From Dysgonomonas sp. UBA7710 (GTDB taxonomy: Bacteria > Bacteroidota > Bacteroidia > Bacteroidales > Dysgonomonadaceae), in assembly GCF_002482385.1 (NCBI RefSeq), contig NZ_DLFW01000036.1, positions 1-22,531 of the forward strand: a DNA stretch of 22,531 bases, given 5' to 3'. The notes under the pieces are model-generated. The model saw only the letters and a program-made list of their open reading frames with translations. It made no database searches and was not told the origin of the DNA. Made by a program: the position numbers and the translations under genes. Shown in pieces: positions 1 through 7,387 of the stretch; position 1 is the stretch's first letter; every line of letters starts with the position of its first letter.

Positions 1-550
1 CCTGTTTACAATGGATTTTTATCATAAAATAGATAAGAATGCAGATGATAAGAAACTGGTAAGGATAGGAAAAATAGTATCAGTGATTGTTGTCATTATA
101 GCAGCCTTGTGGGCACCGCAAATCGGTAAGTTCGGTTCCATACTGAAATATTATCAGGAGATGCTGGCCTATCTGGCCCCTCCTATCGTAGCAGCATTTA
201 TTGCGGGTATTTTCAGTAAACGGGTGAATGGTCAGGGAGTATTTACAGGACTTATCAGCGGGCTTGTTATTGCTGTATTTCTGATGTTCTTTAAATCGGC
301 TGTTTTCGGCAGTATGCACTTCCTTTTCATTGTACCGATACTATTCACATTCAGTATTATAGTTATGTATCTGGTTAGTCTTCGTTATGCTGCTCCATCA
401 GAAGAAAAGTTGAAAGAGAATATTTTCACATTGGATGGGTTCAAAAAAGAAACGATAGAACTGAGATGTGTTAAATGGTATTCGAATTATCGGATATGGG
501 GCATTATATTGCTTGTACTTTCGGCCATGCTCCTGATTATTCTGTCATAA
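1..550 (+). CDS. Sodium:solute symporter (SSS/SGLT family), C-terminal fragment
   Basis: The reading frame is already open at base 2 (Leu-Phe-Thr before the first Met at 11), so this is the 3' end of a gene that begins outside the window; the Met at 11 is probably internal. The visible part is about 180 residues with several hydrophobic spans (around residues 20-35, 50-68, 75-95, 103-125 and 162-179) separated by short charged loops. The stretch from YYQEMLAYLAPPIVAAFIAG through the following FSKRVNGQG loop resembles late helices of SSS-family Na+/solute cotransporters. The family imports sugars, amino acids or other small solutes with Na+; the substrate cannot be read from this fragment. An AraC-type regulator and a glycosidase-like gene follow on the same strand, so a sugar is plausible (inference). 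Confidence 0.8.
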   Translation, partial: LFTMDFYHKIDKNADDKKLVRIGKIVSVIVVIIAALWAPQIGKFGSILKYYQEMLAYLAPPIVAAFIAGIFSKRVNGQGVFTGLISGLVIAVFLMFFKSAVFGSMHFLFIVPILFTFSIIVMYLVSLRYAAPSEEKLKENIFTLDGFKKETIELRCVKWYSNYRIWGIILLVLSAMLLIILS

Positions 551-575
551 TTATTATACTTATATATGAATAGAC

Positions 576-604
576 ACAGGCAGGTCGTAATATAGCTTGC
601 CTGT
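576..604 (+). terminator. Probable terminator of the symporter gene
   Basis: ACAGGCA at 576-582 pairs with TGCCTGT at 598-604, and the stem can extend inward by a G.T and a G-C pair. It starts 26 bases after the symporter stop codon and is followed by ATTTCT. The tail is only partly T-rich, so this is a moderate call. Confidence 0.5.
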
Positions 605-733
605 ATTTCTACGAGATATTATCAAATGAAAATAAACCTAAAACAGCCCTATTGGAACAGTGCACAATATCAAATTTTAAAATATTTTCGCTACATTGCG
701 CCTGATATACCAGAATAACATACTCATATAAAG

Positions 734-1636
734 ATGAAAGACTCTATTCATTTAAAATATCTGATAGTAAATGAAACCGATTTACTATGGGGACTGACTG
801 TAAACTCGGTAGGCTACCAGAGCATAGAGTCTAATATGCCCTACCCGCCGGGGAATCACCCTACCAGATACTTATTTTCTACAGATAGAGGACGTATTTT
901 GGATGAATATCAACTTTTATATATTACCAAAGGGAAAGGTTCTTACATATCCAATACATCAGGAAAGAAAGAAACACATCCGATAAACGAAGGCAATATG
1001 TTTTTGCTGTTCCCGGGTGAATGGCACAATTACATGCCTGACAAACAAGCAGGATGGGACGAATACTGGATAGGCTTTAAAGGGATTAATATCGATAGCC
1101 GTGTAAATAATGGCTTCTTCAATAAAGAAAAACCAATATATAATGTGGGACTCAACAATGAAGTTGTCCAACTATACAAACAGGCGATACAAATTGCTAT
1201 TGAACAGAAATCGGGGTTCCAGCAAATGCTTGCCGGAATTGTAAACCATCTGCTCGGACTGGCATATTCTTTAGATAAGAACTACATTTTTGAAAGTTCC
1301 GAATCAGTCAATCAGATCAATAAAGCCAAGATCATTATCCTTGAAAATTTTAAAGATATAAAACCTCAGGATATAGCCGACCAATTAAATATGAGCTATT
1401 CCAACTTCCGCAAAATCTTTAAGGAATATACAGGTTTTGCCCCGTCGCAATATATTCAGGAACTAAAAATACAGAAATCCAAAGAATTGCTTACAAACAC
1501 AATGATTCCTGTAAAAGAGATCGCCTATATGATGGGCTTTGAAAATCAGGAATATTTCTTTACTGCATTCAAAAAGAAAAATAATACAACTCCTATCGAG
1601 TACCGGAAATTTACGCAAGGCCCGAGAAACCAGTAA
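734..1636 (+). CDS. AraC family transcriptional regulator
   Basis: The 300-residue product has the standard AraC layout: an N-terminal cupin-like ligand-binding half (about 40-130, with GNMFLLFPGEWHNY at 87-100 matching the usual 'P.e.H.Y' strand) and a C-terminal double helix-turn-helix (about 195-295). The first HTH is around DIADQLNMSYSNFRKIFKEY (213-232). The second contains PVKEIAYMMGFENQEYFFTAF (259-279), followed by the family signature TPIEYRKF. Proteins of this type normally sense a sugar and activate nearby transport and catabolic genes. It lies between a symporter gene and a GH78-like gene on the same strand, which are its likely targets (inference). No clear TAnnTTTG promoter was found just upstream. 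The start at 734 is the only sensible Met. Confidence 0.93.
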   Translation: MKDSIHLKYLIVNETDLLWGLTVNSVGYQSIESNMPYPPGNHPTRYLFSTDRGRILDEYQLLYITKGKGSYISNTSGKKETHPINEGNMFLLFPGEWHNYMPDKQAGWDEYWIGFKGINIDSRVNNGFFNKEKPIYNVGLNNEVVQLYKQAIQIAIEQKSGFQQMLAGIVNHLLGLAYSLDKNYIFESSESVNQINKAKIIILENFKDIKPQDIADQLNMSYSNFRKIFKEYTGFAPSQYIQELKIQKSKELLTNTMIPVKEIAYMMGFENQEYFFTAFKKKNNTTPIEYRKFTQGPRNQ

Positions 1637-1690
1637 ACAGAATATCATCCGGTTCTGTCATTTTTTATAATAAGACTGTCAAATTGTAAA

Positions 1691-1721
1691 TTTATATAGA
1701 CAGACAAAACTGCTATCTTTG
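1691..1721 (+). promoter_or_regulatory. Bacteroidetes-type promoter for the GH78-like gene
   Basis: TATCTTTG at 1714-1721 is an exact match to the -7 consensus TAnnTTTG. A three-of-four match to the -33 TTTG element (TTTA, 1691-1694) lies 19 nt upstream. Transcription would start near 1728, leaving a leader of about 60 nt before the start codon at 1788. The gene could therefore be transcribed independently of the upstream AraC gene. Confidence 0.55.
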
Positions 1722-1787
1722 TCAGATCCCATAAATTTTACCGTTATCCGATAGCGAAAAAGTAATGAATCCTGATTAAGTTAACTA

Positions 1788-3569
1788 ATGATGAAGAAGA
1801 TGCGAATAATACCAAGTCTGATATTAGCTGCCTTATTGTTATTTAGTGATAATATACCGGCCCAGCAATTACCTCTCCCATTTCAGGATGGCACCAATGT
1901 AAAGGTCAGGTCAACCGGTCTGGTACATAATTACCTTACTCCTACCCGCATTGTCTGGACTTCTGATAACAATAGCGAAAAATATGTAATAAATACCCGG
2001 TCTATCCTCAAACAAGGTACAGGACAAGCCGACCTGAATACCGGAACTTATCTTAGACTAATCGGCGATGATACGAATAAAGGAGGAATCATCCTCGATT
2101 TCGGCAAAGAGATACAGGGAGGATTGGAAATAATAACGTCTATAAATAATAAGAATCCGGCAGGAAAAGTACGTATCCGCTTCGGTGAATCCGTTGCAGA
2201 AACAATGAGCGATATCGGAGGTGAAGGCGGAGCGACGAACGACCATGCCATGCGTGATTTTATAGTAACTCTACCCTGGCTGGGACGGCTGACTGTAGGT
2301 GATTCCGGATTTCGCTTTGCCCGCATAGATGTTATAGATCCGGATATGGAAATTGAAATAAAAGAAATCAGTGCTGTTTTTGCATACAGGGATATCCCCT
2401 ATCTCGGTTCATTCCGTTGCAATGATGAGCGCCTGAACCGGATATGGCTTACAGGTGCTTACACAGTACATCTCAATATGCAGGATTATCTGTGGGATGC
2501 TATCAAACGGGATCGTCTGGTATGGGTGGGTGACCTTCACCCTGAGGTGATGACAATCAATACTGTTTTCGGGTATAACGATGTTGTACCCAAAAGCCTT
2601 GATCTGGCACGGGATATTACACCTCTGCCTGCATGGATGAACGGTATCAGTTCGTATTCCATGTGGTGGATTATAATTCACCGCGACTGGTATCTGTATC
2701 AGGGCAACCTGGAATACCTGAAGGAGCAGCAGGAATATATGTCCCGGTTACTTAAGTTATTAAGTGAAAAAATAGATAAAGACGGAAAAGAAATACTGGA
2801 TGGAAACCGTTTCCTCGATTGGCCATCGAGTGAAAATCCCGAGACCATCCATGCCGGACTGCAATCTATGATGGTGATGACATTCGAAGCAGGAGAAGAA
2901 TTGAGCAGAATACTGAATGACAAGGAGAGTGAGAAACTCTGTCAATCGACCTTGAAAAAACTAAGAAAATACATCCCCGATATAACTTCGTCCAAGCAGG
3001 CGGCCTCTCTACTAGGCCTATCCGGACTTATCGCACCAGAGAAAGCGAATGATGAAGTATTGGCACAAAATGGAGTGCACGGCATGTCTACGTTTTACGG
3101 GTACTATATGCTCAACGCCCGCGCAAAAGCTGGAGATTATAAAGGGGTATTGGATAATATACGTGAATACTGGGGGGCTATGCTCGACCTTGGCGCGACG
3201 ACATTCTGGGAAGATTTTGATATCAACTGGATGAAAAATGCGGCACGGATAGATGAGGTTGTACCTGAAGGAAAAGTCAATGTTCATGCTTCTTACGGCG
3301 GATACTGCTACAAAGGATACCGCCATAGCTTCTGTCATGGTTGGGCATCGGGGCCTACGACATGGCTTAGCAGATATGTGCTGGGAGTAGAACCTTTAGA
3401 GGCGGGATGTAAGAAAGTCCGGATTACACCTAATCTGGGAGATTTGAAATGGGTGGAAGGCTCTTTTCCCACTCCATACGGGGTAATTGAGATAAAGCAT
3501 ACAAAACAAGCTGATGGAAGGATAGAATCAGAGATTAATGCTCCTGAAGGAATCGTTGTAGTGAAATAA
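1788..3569 (+). CDS. Secreted GH78-like (alpha-L-rhamnosidase-like) protein
   Basis: The 593-residue product starts with a signal peptide (MMKKMRIIPSLILAALLLFS, cleavage probably near AQQ at 25-27), so it is exported. A beta-sandwich-like N-terminal part (about 40-200) is followed by an (alpha/alpha)6-barrel-like part (about 210-530) and a C-terminal beta domain. Matches to the GH78 pattern include KRDRLVWVGD (240-249), GATTFWEDFD (469-478, with Glu475 where GH78 proteins carry the WE pair), and HGWASGPTTWL (517-527) followed by ITPNLGDLKWVEG. GH78 enzymes release L-rhamnose from plant or bacterial glycans by inversion. The usual R-D-E-R acidic motif reads R-D-R here, so activity and substrate are uncertain. 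It is shorter than many GH78 enzymes, which often carry extra N-terminal sandwich domains. It follows an AraC gene on the same strand and has its own putative promoter. Confidence 0.8.
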   Translation: MMKKMRIIPSLILAALLLFSDNIPAQQLPLPFQDGTNVKVRSTGLVHNYLTPTRIVWTSDNNSEKYVINTRSILKQGTGQADLNTGTYLRLIGDDTNKGGIILDFGKEIQGGLEIITSINNKNPAGKVRIRFGESVAETMSDIGGEGGATNDHAMRDFIVTLPWLGRLTVGDSGFRFARIDVIDPDMEIEIKEISAVFAYRDIPYLGSFRCNDERLNRIWLTGAYTVHLNMQDYLWDAIKRDRLVWVGDLHPEVMTINTVFGYNDVVPKSLDLARDITPLPAWMNGISSYSMWWIIIHRDWYLYQGNLEYLKEQQEYMSRLLKLLSEKIDKDGKEILDGNRFLDWPSSENPETIHAGLQSMMVMTFEAGEELSRILNDKESEKLCQSTLKKLRKYIPDITSSKQAASLLGLSGLIAPEKANDEVLAQNGVHGMSTFYGYYMLNARAKAGDYKGVLDNIREYWGAMLDLGATTFWEDFDINWMKNAARIDEVVPEGKVNVHASYGGYCYKGYRHSFCHGWASGPTTWLSRYVLGVEPLEAGCKKVRITPNLGDLKWVEGSFPTPYGVIEIKHTKQADGRIESEINAPEGIVVVK

Positions 3570-3572
3570 AAT

Positions 3573-3601
3573 AAAGGACGGTTAAATAAAAACCGCCCTT
3601 T
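3573..3601. terminator. Bidirectional terminator between convergent genes
   Basis: AAAGGACGGTT (3573-3583) pairs with AACCGCCCTTT (3591-3601) with one mismatch, which becomes a G.U pair in the minus-strand transcript. It sits in the 56-base gap between two convergent stop codons. The minus-strand tail (TTTATTTTATTTC) is the more T-rich, so it should best stop the DUF4377 lipoprotein transcript while also serving the GH78-like gene. Confidence 0.75.
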
Positions 3602-3625
3602 AATCTATAATAAAAGAGATATCGG

Positions 3626-4003
3626 TTATTCCACAGGCTCAGGCTGCAAATCATCTCCGGTAGGCATATCAGGCAGTCCGCCTGATGTCTTCTGTTCTTT
3701 AGAAACTTCTTTTACCAGAGTGTATTTCAACGAAGACTGATCTGCTGCAGGATGCTCTATTTTTTTGACTTTTACTTCCAATACGTATTCATATCCCGGT
3801 TCATAAACGAAACCGTCTATATTACTGTAAAAGAACTCCCAGTCTGTCTGACCGTCTTTTTTTACCAAAAGACATTTCATTGGTGCTACTCCCACACAAT
3901 CACCTTGTCTGGATGCTACAGTTAATTTTTCCGTGTCTTTTGAACTACCGCAAGAACCTAAAAACAAAGCTGTTGCAAGCAGGCTTACAATTAATTTGTA
4001 CAT
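3626..4003 (-). CDS. DUF4377-domain lipoprotein
   Basis: A small 125-residue lipoprotein. The signal MYKLIVSLLATALFLGSC ends in a lipobox with the lipidated Cys at 18. The body (about 27-105) matches the DUF4377 pattern: a Cys-containing start (GDCVGVAPMKCLLV, 34-47), the F-Y-x-x-I-D-G-F motif (58-65), a YEPGYEYVLEVKV strand, and a HPAADQSSLKYTLV segment near the end. Two Cys (36 and 44) could form a disulfide. DUF4377 often accompanies HslJ/META-type envelope proteins; its function is unknown and I do not assign one. The C-terminal 20 residues are Pro- and acid-rich and probably disordered. It follows the HD-Pnk gene by 63 bases on the same strand, with no clear promoter in between. Confidence 0.82.
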   Translation of the reverse strand: MYKLIVSLLATALFLGSCGSSKDTEKLTVASRQGDCVGVAPMKCLLVKKDGQTDWEFFYSNIDGFVYEPGYEYVLEVKVKKIEHPAADQSSLKYTLVKEVSKEQKTSGGLPDMPTGDDLQPEPVE

Positions 4004-4066
4004 AATCTATTATTTTGAATATATTAATACCTCATTTATAAACATGCATACCACTGAAAAGGTTTA

Positions 4067-5182
4067 TTATTCAACCATATACTCTACCTCATGGGCTTCT
4101 ATCAACTGAGGTATTTCAAGTTTCTGCAACATCTTGTCCAGTACATTTTCAGGCAATTGGGATTCACGGTTACGGTTCTGATTGCGCCACACATCATATG
4201 GTTTTTCCACATAAACTATCCTTACTTTTGCACCATACAATGTAAAAAGATCGACAAGTTGCTGACGCATCAAGCGTGTAATATTGGTAGCATTCCATAT
4301 AAAGTCTTGCTTTTTCCGCAAATATACACGCGCCTGTTCCTTCGCTTCCTGCACTACCCGTCCGGTCGCCGATTTGTCCGTAGGGCTGTATTTGTGCTTT
4401 CGGCGGATAGCATCGAGACTGATGACCGGTATATCCGCTTTCAATGATTGTATATAATGGTCTTTACCCATTCCCGGCAAACCTGATAGCATAGTGACTT
4501 CACATTTGAAATCATCGTAAGGTATATAACCAATATAGCCGTCTATCGTATTGAAATATTCGTACCGGGCACTTGCCGTTGGAAATTCCAGAGCTTTGTC
4601 CCAACAGCCTTCATCTTTGCAAAACATCTCAAATAAGTCTAATGACTCTATTAAAGAGCCTGCATCCTCGCATATTCTTCCGCGGGCATCAGCCTCAGCC
4701 AGCATTCTCAGATGGCGGGTGTTAGTCCTTAACGATACAGCATGAATCTTTTTGGCTGGTTCCAATTTTTCCATCAACCATAAAGGCAAGCCATGAAAGC
4801 GTACCAGTGAAACTACTTTTTCCCGGATGTGGAACGGAGTCGGAATATCTTTGAACAGAATATTTCGCGCAGTATATTCTCCTCTGCGGGCATGCCCGTT
4901 AGCTGAGATATTTCCATTGCCTTCATCTTGCGAAGTGGAACGTTTCTCTATATCGTGCATGAGAGCTGCCGCCCACAATATCTCCTGCTCCTGTCCGGAT
5001 AAAGTCTGATACCGGGACATTTTCAATAATTCGTCAAGTACCATTTGTGTATGGATGGCTACATTACCCTCGGCATGGTGCGTTTTGTGTTGCACCACAT
5101 TTTTCATATCTGCAACCCACGAAAATTGTTTTTCGAGCGATTGCCAATCTTTATTTTGTGTTAACTTCCAAGTCATAATCAT
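4067..5182 (-). CDS. HD-Pnk: bifunctional end-healing enzyme (HD phosphoesterase + polynucleotide kinase)
   Basis: A 371-residue protein with two fused domains. The N-terminal HD-type phosphohydrolase domain (about 20-190) has His44, the His76-Asp77 doublet in ALMHDIEK, candidate ligands His97 and His130, and Asp165 in AEADARG. The C-terminal P-loop kinase domain (about 225-371) has the Walker A-like GLPGMGKD (234-241), SLDAIRR with the putative general base Asp257 and Arg260, and an Arg-rich lid (RNQNRNRE, 333-340). This order matches the HD-Pnk family characterised from Runella slithyformis, in which HD removes 2',3'-cyclic and 3' phosphates and Pnk phosphorylates 5'-OH ends. It starts 5 bases after the ligase stop, so both are one operon. 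Met1 and Met3 are both possible starts. The Walker A Ser/Thr position is Asp here. Activity is inferred from motifs only. Confidence 0.88.
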   Translation of the reverse strand: MIMTWKLTQNKDWQSLEKQFSWVADMKNVVQHKTHHAEGNVAIHTQMVLDELLKMSRYQTLSGQEQEILWAAALMHDIEKRSTSQDEGNGNISANGHARRGEYTARNILFKDIPTPFHIREKVVSLVRFHGLPLWLMEKLEPAKKIHAVSLRTNTRHLRMLAEADARGRICEDAGSLIESLDLFEMFCKDEGCWDKALEFPTASARYEYFNTIDGYIGYIPYDDFKCEVTMLSGLPGMGKDHYIQSLKADIPVISLDAIRRKHKYSPTDKSATGRVVQEAKEQARVYLRKKQDFIWNATNITRLMRQQLVDLFTLYGAKVRIVYVEKPYDVWRNQNRNRESQLPENVLDKMLQKLEIPQLIEAHEVEYMVE

Positions 5183-5187
5183 ATATT

Positions 5188-5892
5188 TTATTCGTTAATT
5201 ATTTGCCTTTCCCAAACCAAACGGGCACGTTTCCAGTTACGGGTCCAGTGCTCTCCTGTTTTTACATGCCCTTTACGGACATATTTGAATACATTCCGAG
5301 AGAAATTGCCGATAAAATATTCCCCTGCATTACGGGTGACAACTCCTTCACGCGTACAATCTTCGCCGGTTTGCGTATCGGTGGAACCGAATACACTCGG
5401 TTGCTGTGCCCAAGCCAATATCTGCGGCTCGAGTATATCGTGCGATAAATCTTTTACCTGCTGAATATCCAATTCAGGGACAGTAGGGAAATCGAACATC
5501 GCAGAATAGAATTTCACTTCTTCCCACGACAGCCATTTGTCGAGGCAACGCACTGCAAACATGTAGTAATAAGATTCTATCCGCTTGTATTCGATAGAGT
5601 GTATTGCATACAGATTTTCGCCAAACAGTTCTATATCTCCCAAGTCCCGCTTCATAAGTTCCCAGCGTTCGCGTATCTGGTTTGTCCAAGGCGAAGTAGT
5701 AGGTGCTGCATGTGAACGGGCAAAGACGCCGAACCGGTTGAGACAGTTATTTTCTCCATCCAGTTTCTCTGTATGCACAAGGGTTTCTATCTGTTGGATA
5801 TCATCCCGGTATGTATGGTTTATCCGGTCGTCGCTGGTAGTTCCGGGAGAAAACGGAAAATGATATGTACGACCATATTTCTGTGATAACAT
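5188..5892 (-). CDS. ATP-dependent RNA ligase (RNA_ligase/Rnl family)
   Basis: The protein carries the nucleotidyltransferase motifs of RNA ligases. With the start at 5892 (234 residues): motif I EKLDGEN with the AMP-accepting Lys43, Asp45 and Gly46; motif III ELFGENLYA with Glu92; motif IIIa around SYYYMFAVR; motif IV REGVV with Glu182; and motif V VFKYVRK with Lys203 and Lys207. Family members seal 3'-OH/5'-phosphate ends through ligase-AMP and RNA-adenylate intermediates. A longer reading starting at 5931 adds 13 residues. I prefer 5892 because the conserved part begins almost at once (KYGRTYHFPFSPG) and the extra residues are Lys/Asn-rich and unlike the family. There is no large C-terminal domain, so this is a compact form. 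The HD-Pnk gene 5 bases downstream supplies the ends it needs. Confidence 0.87.
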   Translation of the reverse strand: MLSQKYGRTYHFPFSPGTTSDDRINHTYRDDIQQIETLVHTEKLDGENNCLNRFGVFARSHAAPTTSPWTNQIRERWELMKRDLGDIELFGENLYAIHSIEYKRIESYYYMFAVRCLDKWLSWEEVKFYSAMFDFPTVPELDIQQVKDLSHDILEPQILAWAQQPSVFGSTDTQTGEDCTREGVVTRNAGEYFIGNFSRNVFKYVRKGHVKTGEHWTRNWKRARLVWERQIINE

Positions 5893-6035
5893 AATGTAAT
5901 TGTTTTTTAAGTTCTTAGAATACAATAGCAAACAAGGCCCGTAAATTCACTTTACAGCCTTGAAAGATGCGGGAAGACTCCCGCTATGTATGCTAAACAA
6001 TTACATGACATTCCGTATGAAATAGTTATAAATAA
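5893..6035 (-). promoter_or_regulatory. Long structured 5' leader of the RNA-repair operon
   Basis: From the predicted transcription start near 6035 to the ligase ATG at 5892 is about 140 nt without a credible ORF. Two hairpins can be read. One is a perfect 6-bp stem GCGGGA/TCCCGC (5969-5974 with 5979-5984) around a 4-nt loop. The other is a two-part stem: CAAGGC/GCCTTG (5933-5938 with 5957-5962) enclosing GTAAA/TTTAC (5941-5945 with 5951-5955) around a 5-nt loop. Neither is followed by a T-run in the direction of transcription, so they do not look like terminators. A cis-regulatory RNA or a processing/binding site is possible; no known riboswitch class was recognised. Confidence 0.4.
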
Positions 6036-6041
6036 TTTGTA

Positions 6042-6073
6042 CAAAGGTAGTAACATTTATCAAGACAGCCAAA
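6042..6073 (-). promoter_or_regulatory. Promoter of the ligase/HD-Pnk operon
   Basis: On the minus strand, TTTG (6073-6070), a 20-nt spacer and TACCTTTG (6049-6042) match the Bacteroidetes primary-sigma consensus TTTG-N19-21-TAnnTTTG exactly. It lies just downstream of the tatC terminator and upstream of the ligase gene, which makes the two repair genes a separate transcription unit. Confidence 0.72.
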
Positions 6074-6116
6074 TTTCAGGGTTTCGGCACAAGATTCACT
6101 CATTGAAAAATGAAAT

Positions 6117-6143
6117 GCGCATGCCTAAGATTCAGGCATGCGC
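6117..6143 (-). terminator. Rho-independent terminator of tatC
   Basis: GCGCATGCCT (6117-6126) and AGGCATGCGC (6134-6143) form a perfect 10-bp stem with a 7-nt loop, 28 bases after the tatC stop codon. In the minus-strand transcript the stem is followed by ATTTCATTTTTC. Confidence 0.85.
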
Positions 6144-6171
6144 TTAACTATATCAGATTACATGTATTATT

Positions 6172-7035
6172 CTATATTGACAACTGAGGAGAATCCTCGT
6201 CGTCGACTTCCTCTTCTTCTTTCTCATCATCCTCGTCCGTCTCCTTAGGTGCCGGTTTTACCATAAAGCGGCTCAGCTCGAACAGGAAGTAAAGCGGTAT
6301 AAAGACTACCGACAATGTGAATGGGTCGCCCGAAGGTGTAATAACAGCGGACAACACCAGAAGGCCTACTATAGCATGACGCCTGAACTTCTTAAAGAAC
6401 GACCTGTTCAACAATCCCAACTGAGACAATAACCACGATACAAGCGGTAGCTCAAAGACAATCCCCATAATGAATATCAGCATCAGAAAGTTATCCATAT
6501 ATGAGTCGAGCGAGATAGTATTCTCTATCATCTCACTCAGCTGATAAGTAGATAAGAAGCGGAAAGTCATCGGGAAAACCAAGAAGTAACCGACAGAGCA
6601 TCCTATGAAAAACATGATAGTTCCGAACAGGAATACCCACCGGATACTTTTCTTTTCATTAGCATATAGCGCAGGACTGACAAAACGCCATATCTCGAAT
6701 ATCAGATAAGGGAATGTGAGTATCAGTGCCAGCCAGAATGATGTGGTCATATGCCTGAAGAACTGCGATGTAAGATTATAATTTATAATCTTGATATGAA
6801 ATGTATCATCACAGAAATCAGGCAGAAAAGGTACTGCTGATGTAGCATAACACAGATACTTATACAGGACAAAGTCGGCACGTGTAGGCCCCATTATCCA
6901 TGTATCGTATATGTATGGCATGATAGCAAACCCAAGTATTGCGAATACGAATAAAGCGATGATAGACCGTATTAAAGTCCATCGAAGTTCCTCTAAATGA
7001 TCCCAAAAGGTCATTCCTTCATTGTTCTCTTCCAT
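6172..7035 (-). CDS. tatC: Sec-independent protein translocase TatC
   Basis: TatC is the polytopic inner-membrane receptor for twin-arginine signal peptides. The 287-residue product has the family layout of six membrane spans and hallmark motifs: HLEELRWTL near the N-terminus (13-21), FPYLIFEIWRFVSPALY (108-124) before the second cytoplasmic region, and ITPSGDPFTL followed by FIPLYFLFE near the last helices. The first periplasmic loop is long and has two Cys (62 and 75) that could form a disulfide. The C-terminus is an unusual strongly acidic tail of about 25 residues. It follows tatA by 14 bases; no tatB is present, as is usual in Bacteroidetes. Likely substrates encoded nearby are the two twin-arginine Gfo/Idh/MocA proteins. 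Confidence 0.97.
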   Translation of the reverse strand: MEENNEGMTFWDHLEELRWTLIRSIIALFVFAILGFAIMPYIYDTWIMGPTRADFVLYKYLCYATSAVPFLPDFCDDTFHIKIINYNLTSQFFRHMTTSFWLALILTFPYLIFEIWRFVSPALYANEKKSIRWVFLFGTIMFFIGCSVGYFLVFPMTFRFLSTYQLSEMIENTISLDSYMDNFLMLIFIMGIVFELPLVSWLLSQLGLLNRSFFKKFRRHAIVGLLVLSAVITPSGDPFTLSVVFIPLYFLFELSRFMVKPAPKETDEDDEKEEEEVDDEDSPQLSI

Positions 7036-7049
7036 AGAAAAGTACTACC

Positions 7050-7247
7050 TCAATCTTTTTTAGTTGTGTCGTTCCCTTCTATATCGTCTTCAATGCCTTT
7101 TACGCCTTCCTTGAAGTTTTTGATTCCTTTTCCAAGGCCTTTCATTAGTTCAGGTATTTTACGGCCACCAAAAAGTAATAGTACGACTATAGCTATAATG
7201 ATGATTTCTCCTGTCCCCAGGTTTCCTAAAAACAAAAGTGTTTTCAT
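7050..7247 (-). CDS. tatA: Twin-arginine translocase subunit TatA/E
   Basis: A 65-residue protein with one N-terminal membrane span (about 10-27), the hinge FGGRKIPELMKGLGKGI (26-42) typical of TatA, an amphipathic helix (about 31-50) and a short charged tail. TatA oligomerises to form the passage for folded proteins recognised by TatC. It lies 14 bases upstream of tatC and is surely co-transcribed with it. The 140 bases between it and apbE contain no clear TAnnTTTG promoter on this strand, so tatAC may be read from the apbE transcript or from a promoter I cannot recognise. The length is normal for Bacteroidetes TatA. Confidence 0.95.
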   Translation of the reverse strand: MKTLLFLGNLGTGEIIIIAIVVLLLFGGRKIPELMKGLGKGIKNFKEGVKGIEDDIEGNDTTKKD

Positions 7248-7387
7248 GTTTTCTAAGTTTAAATATTAATGTAAATATGGCTATATTCCATTCATCAGTA
7301 AAAATAGCACAAATAATGTCTAGTAGACGGGATGAAATGGATATTTATTTCTTTTTTAACTATTCTTTATTTCAAATCCTGACCGAC

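Noticed and set aside
651..673. Possible sigma-54 promoter (TTGGAAC) upstream of the AraC gene
   Set aside because: The -12 GC element is missing at the required spacing, and the similar sequence at 19370 lacks it as well.
5933..5984. tRNA-like or degenerate tRNA in the leader of the RNA ligase gene
   Set aside because: There are two stems but no acceptor stem, T-loop consensus or anticodon-arm spacing that would fit a tRNA.
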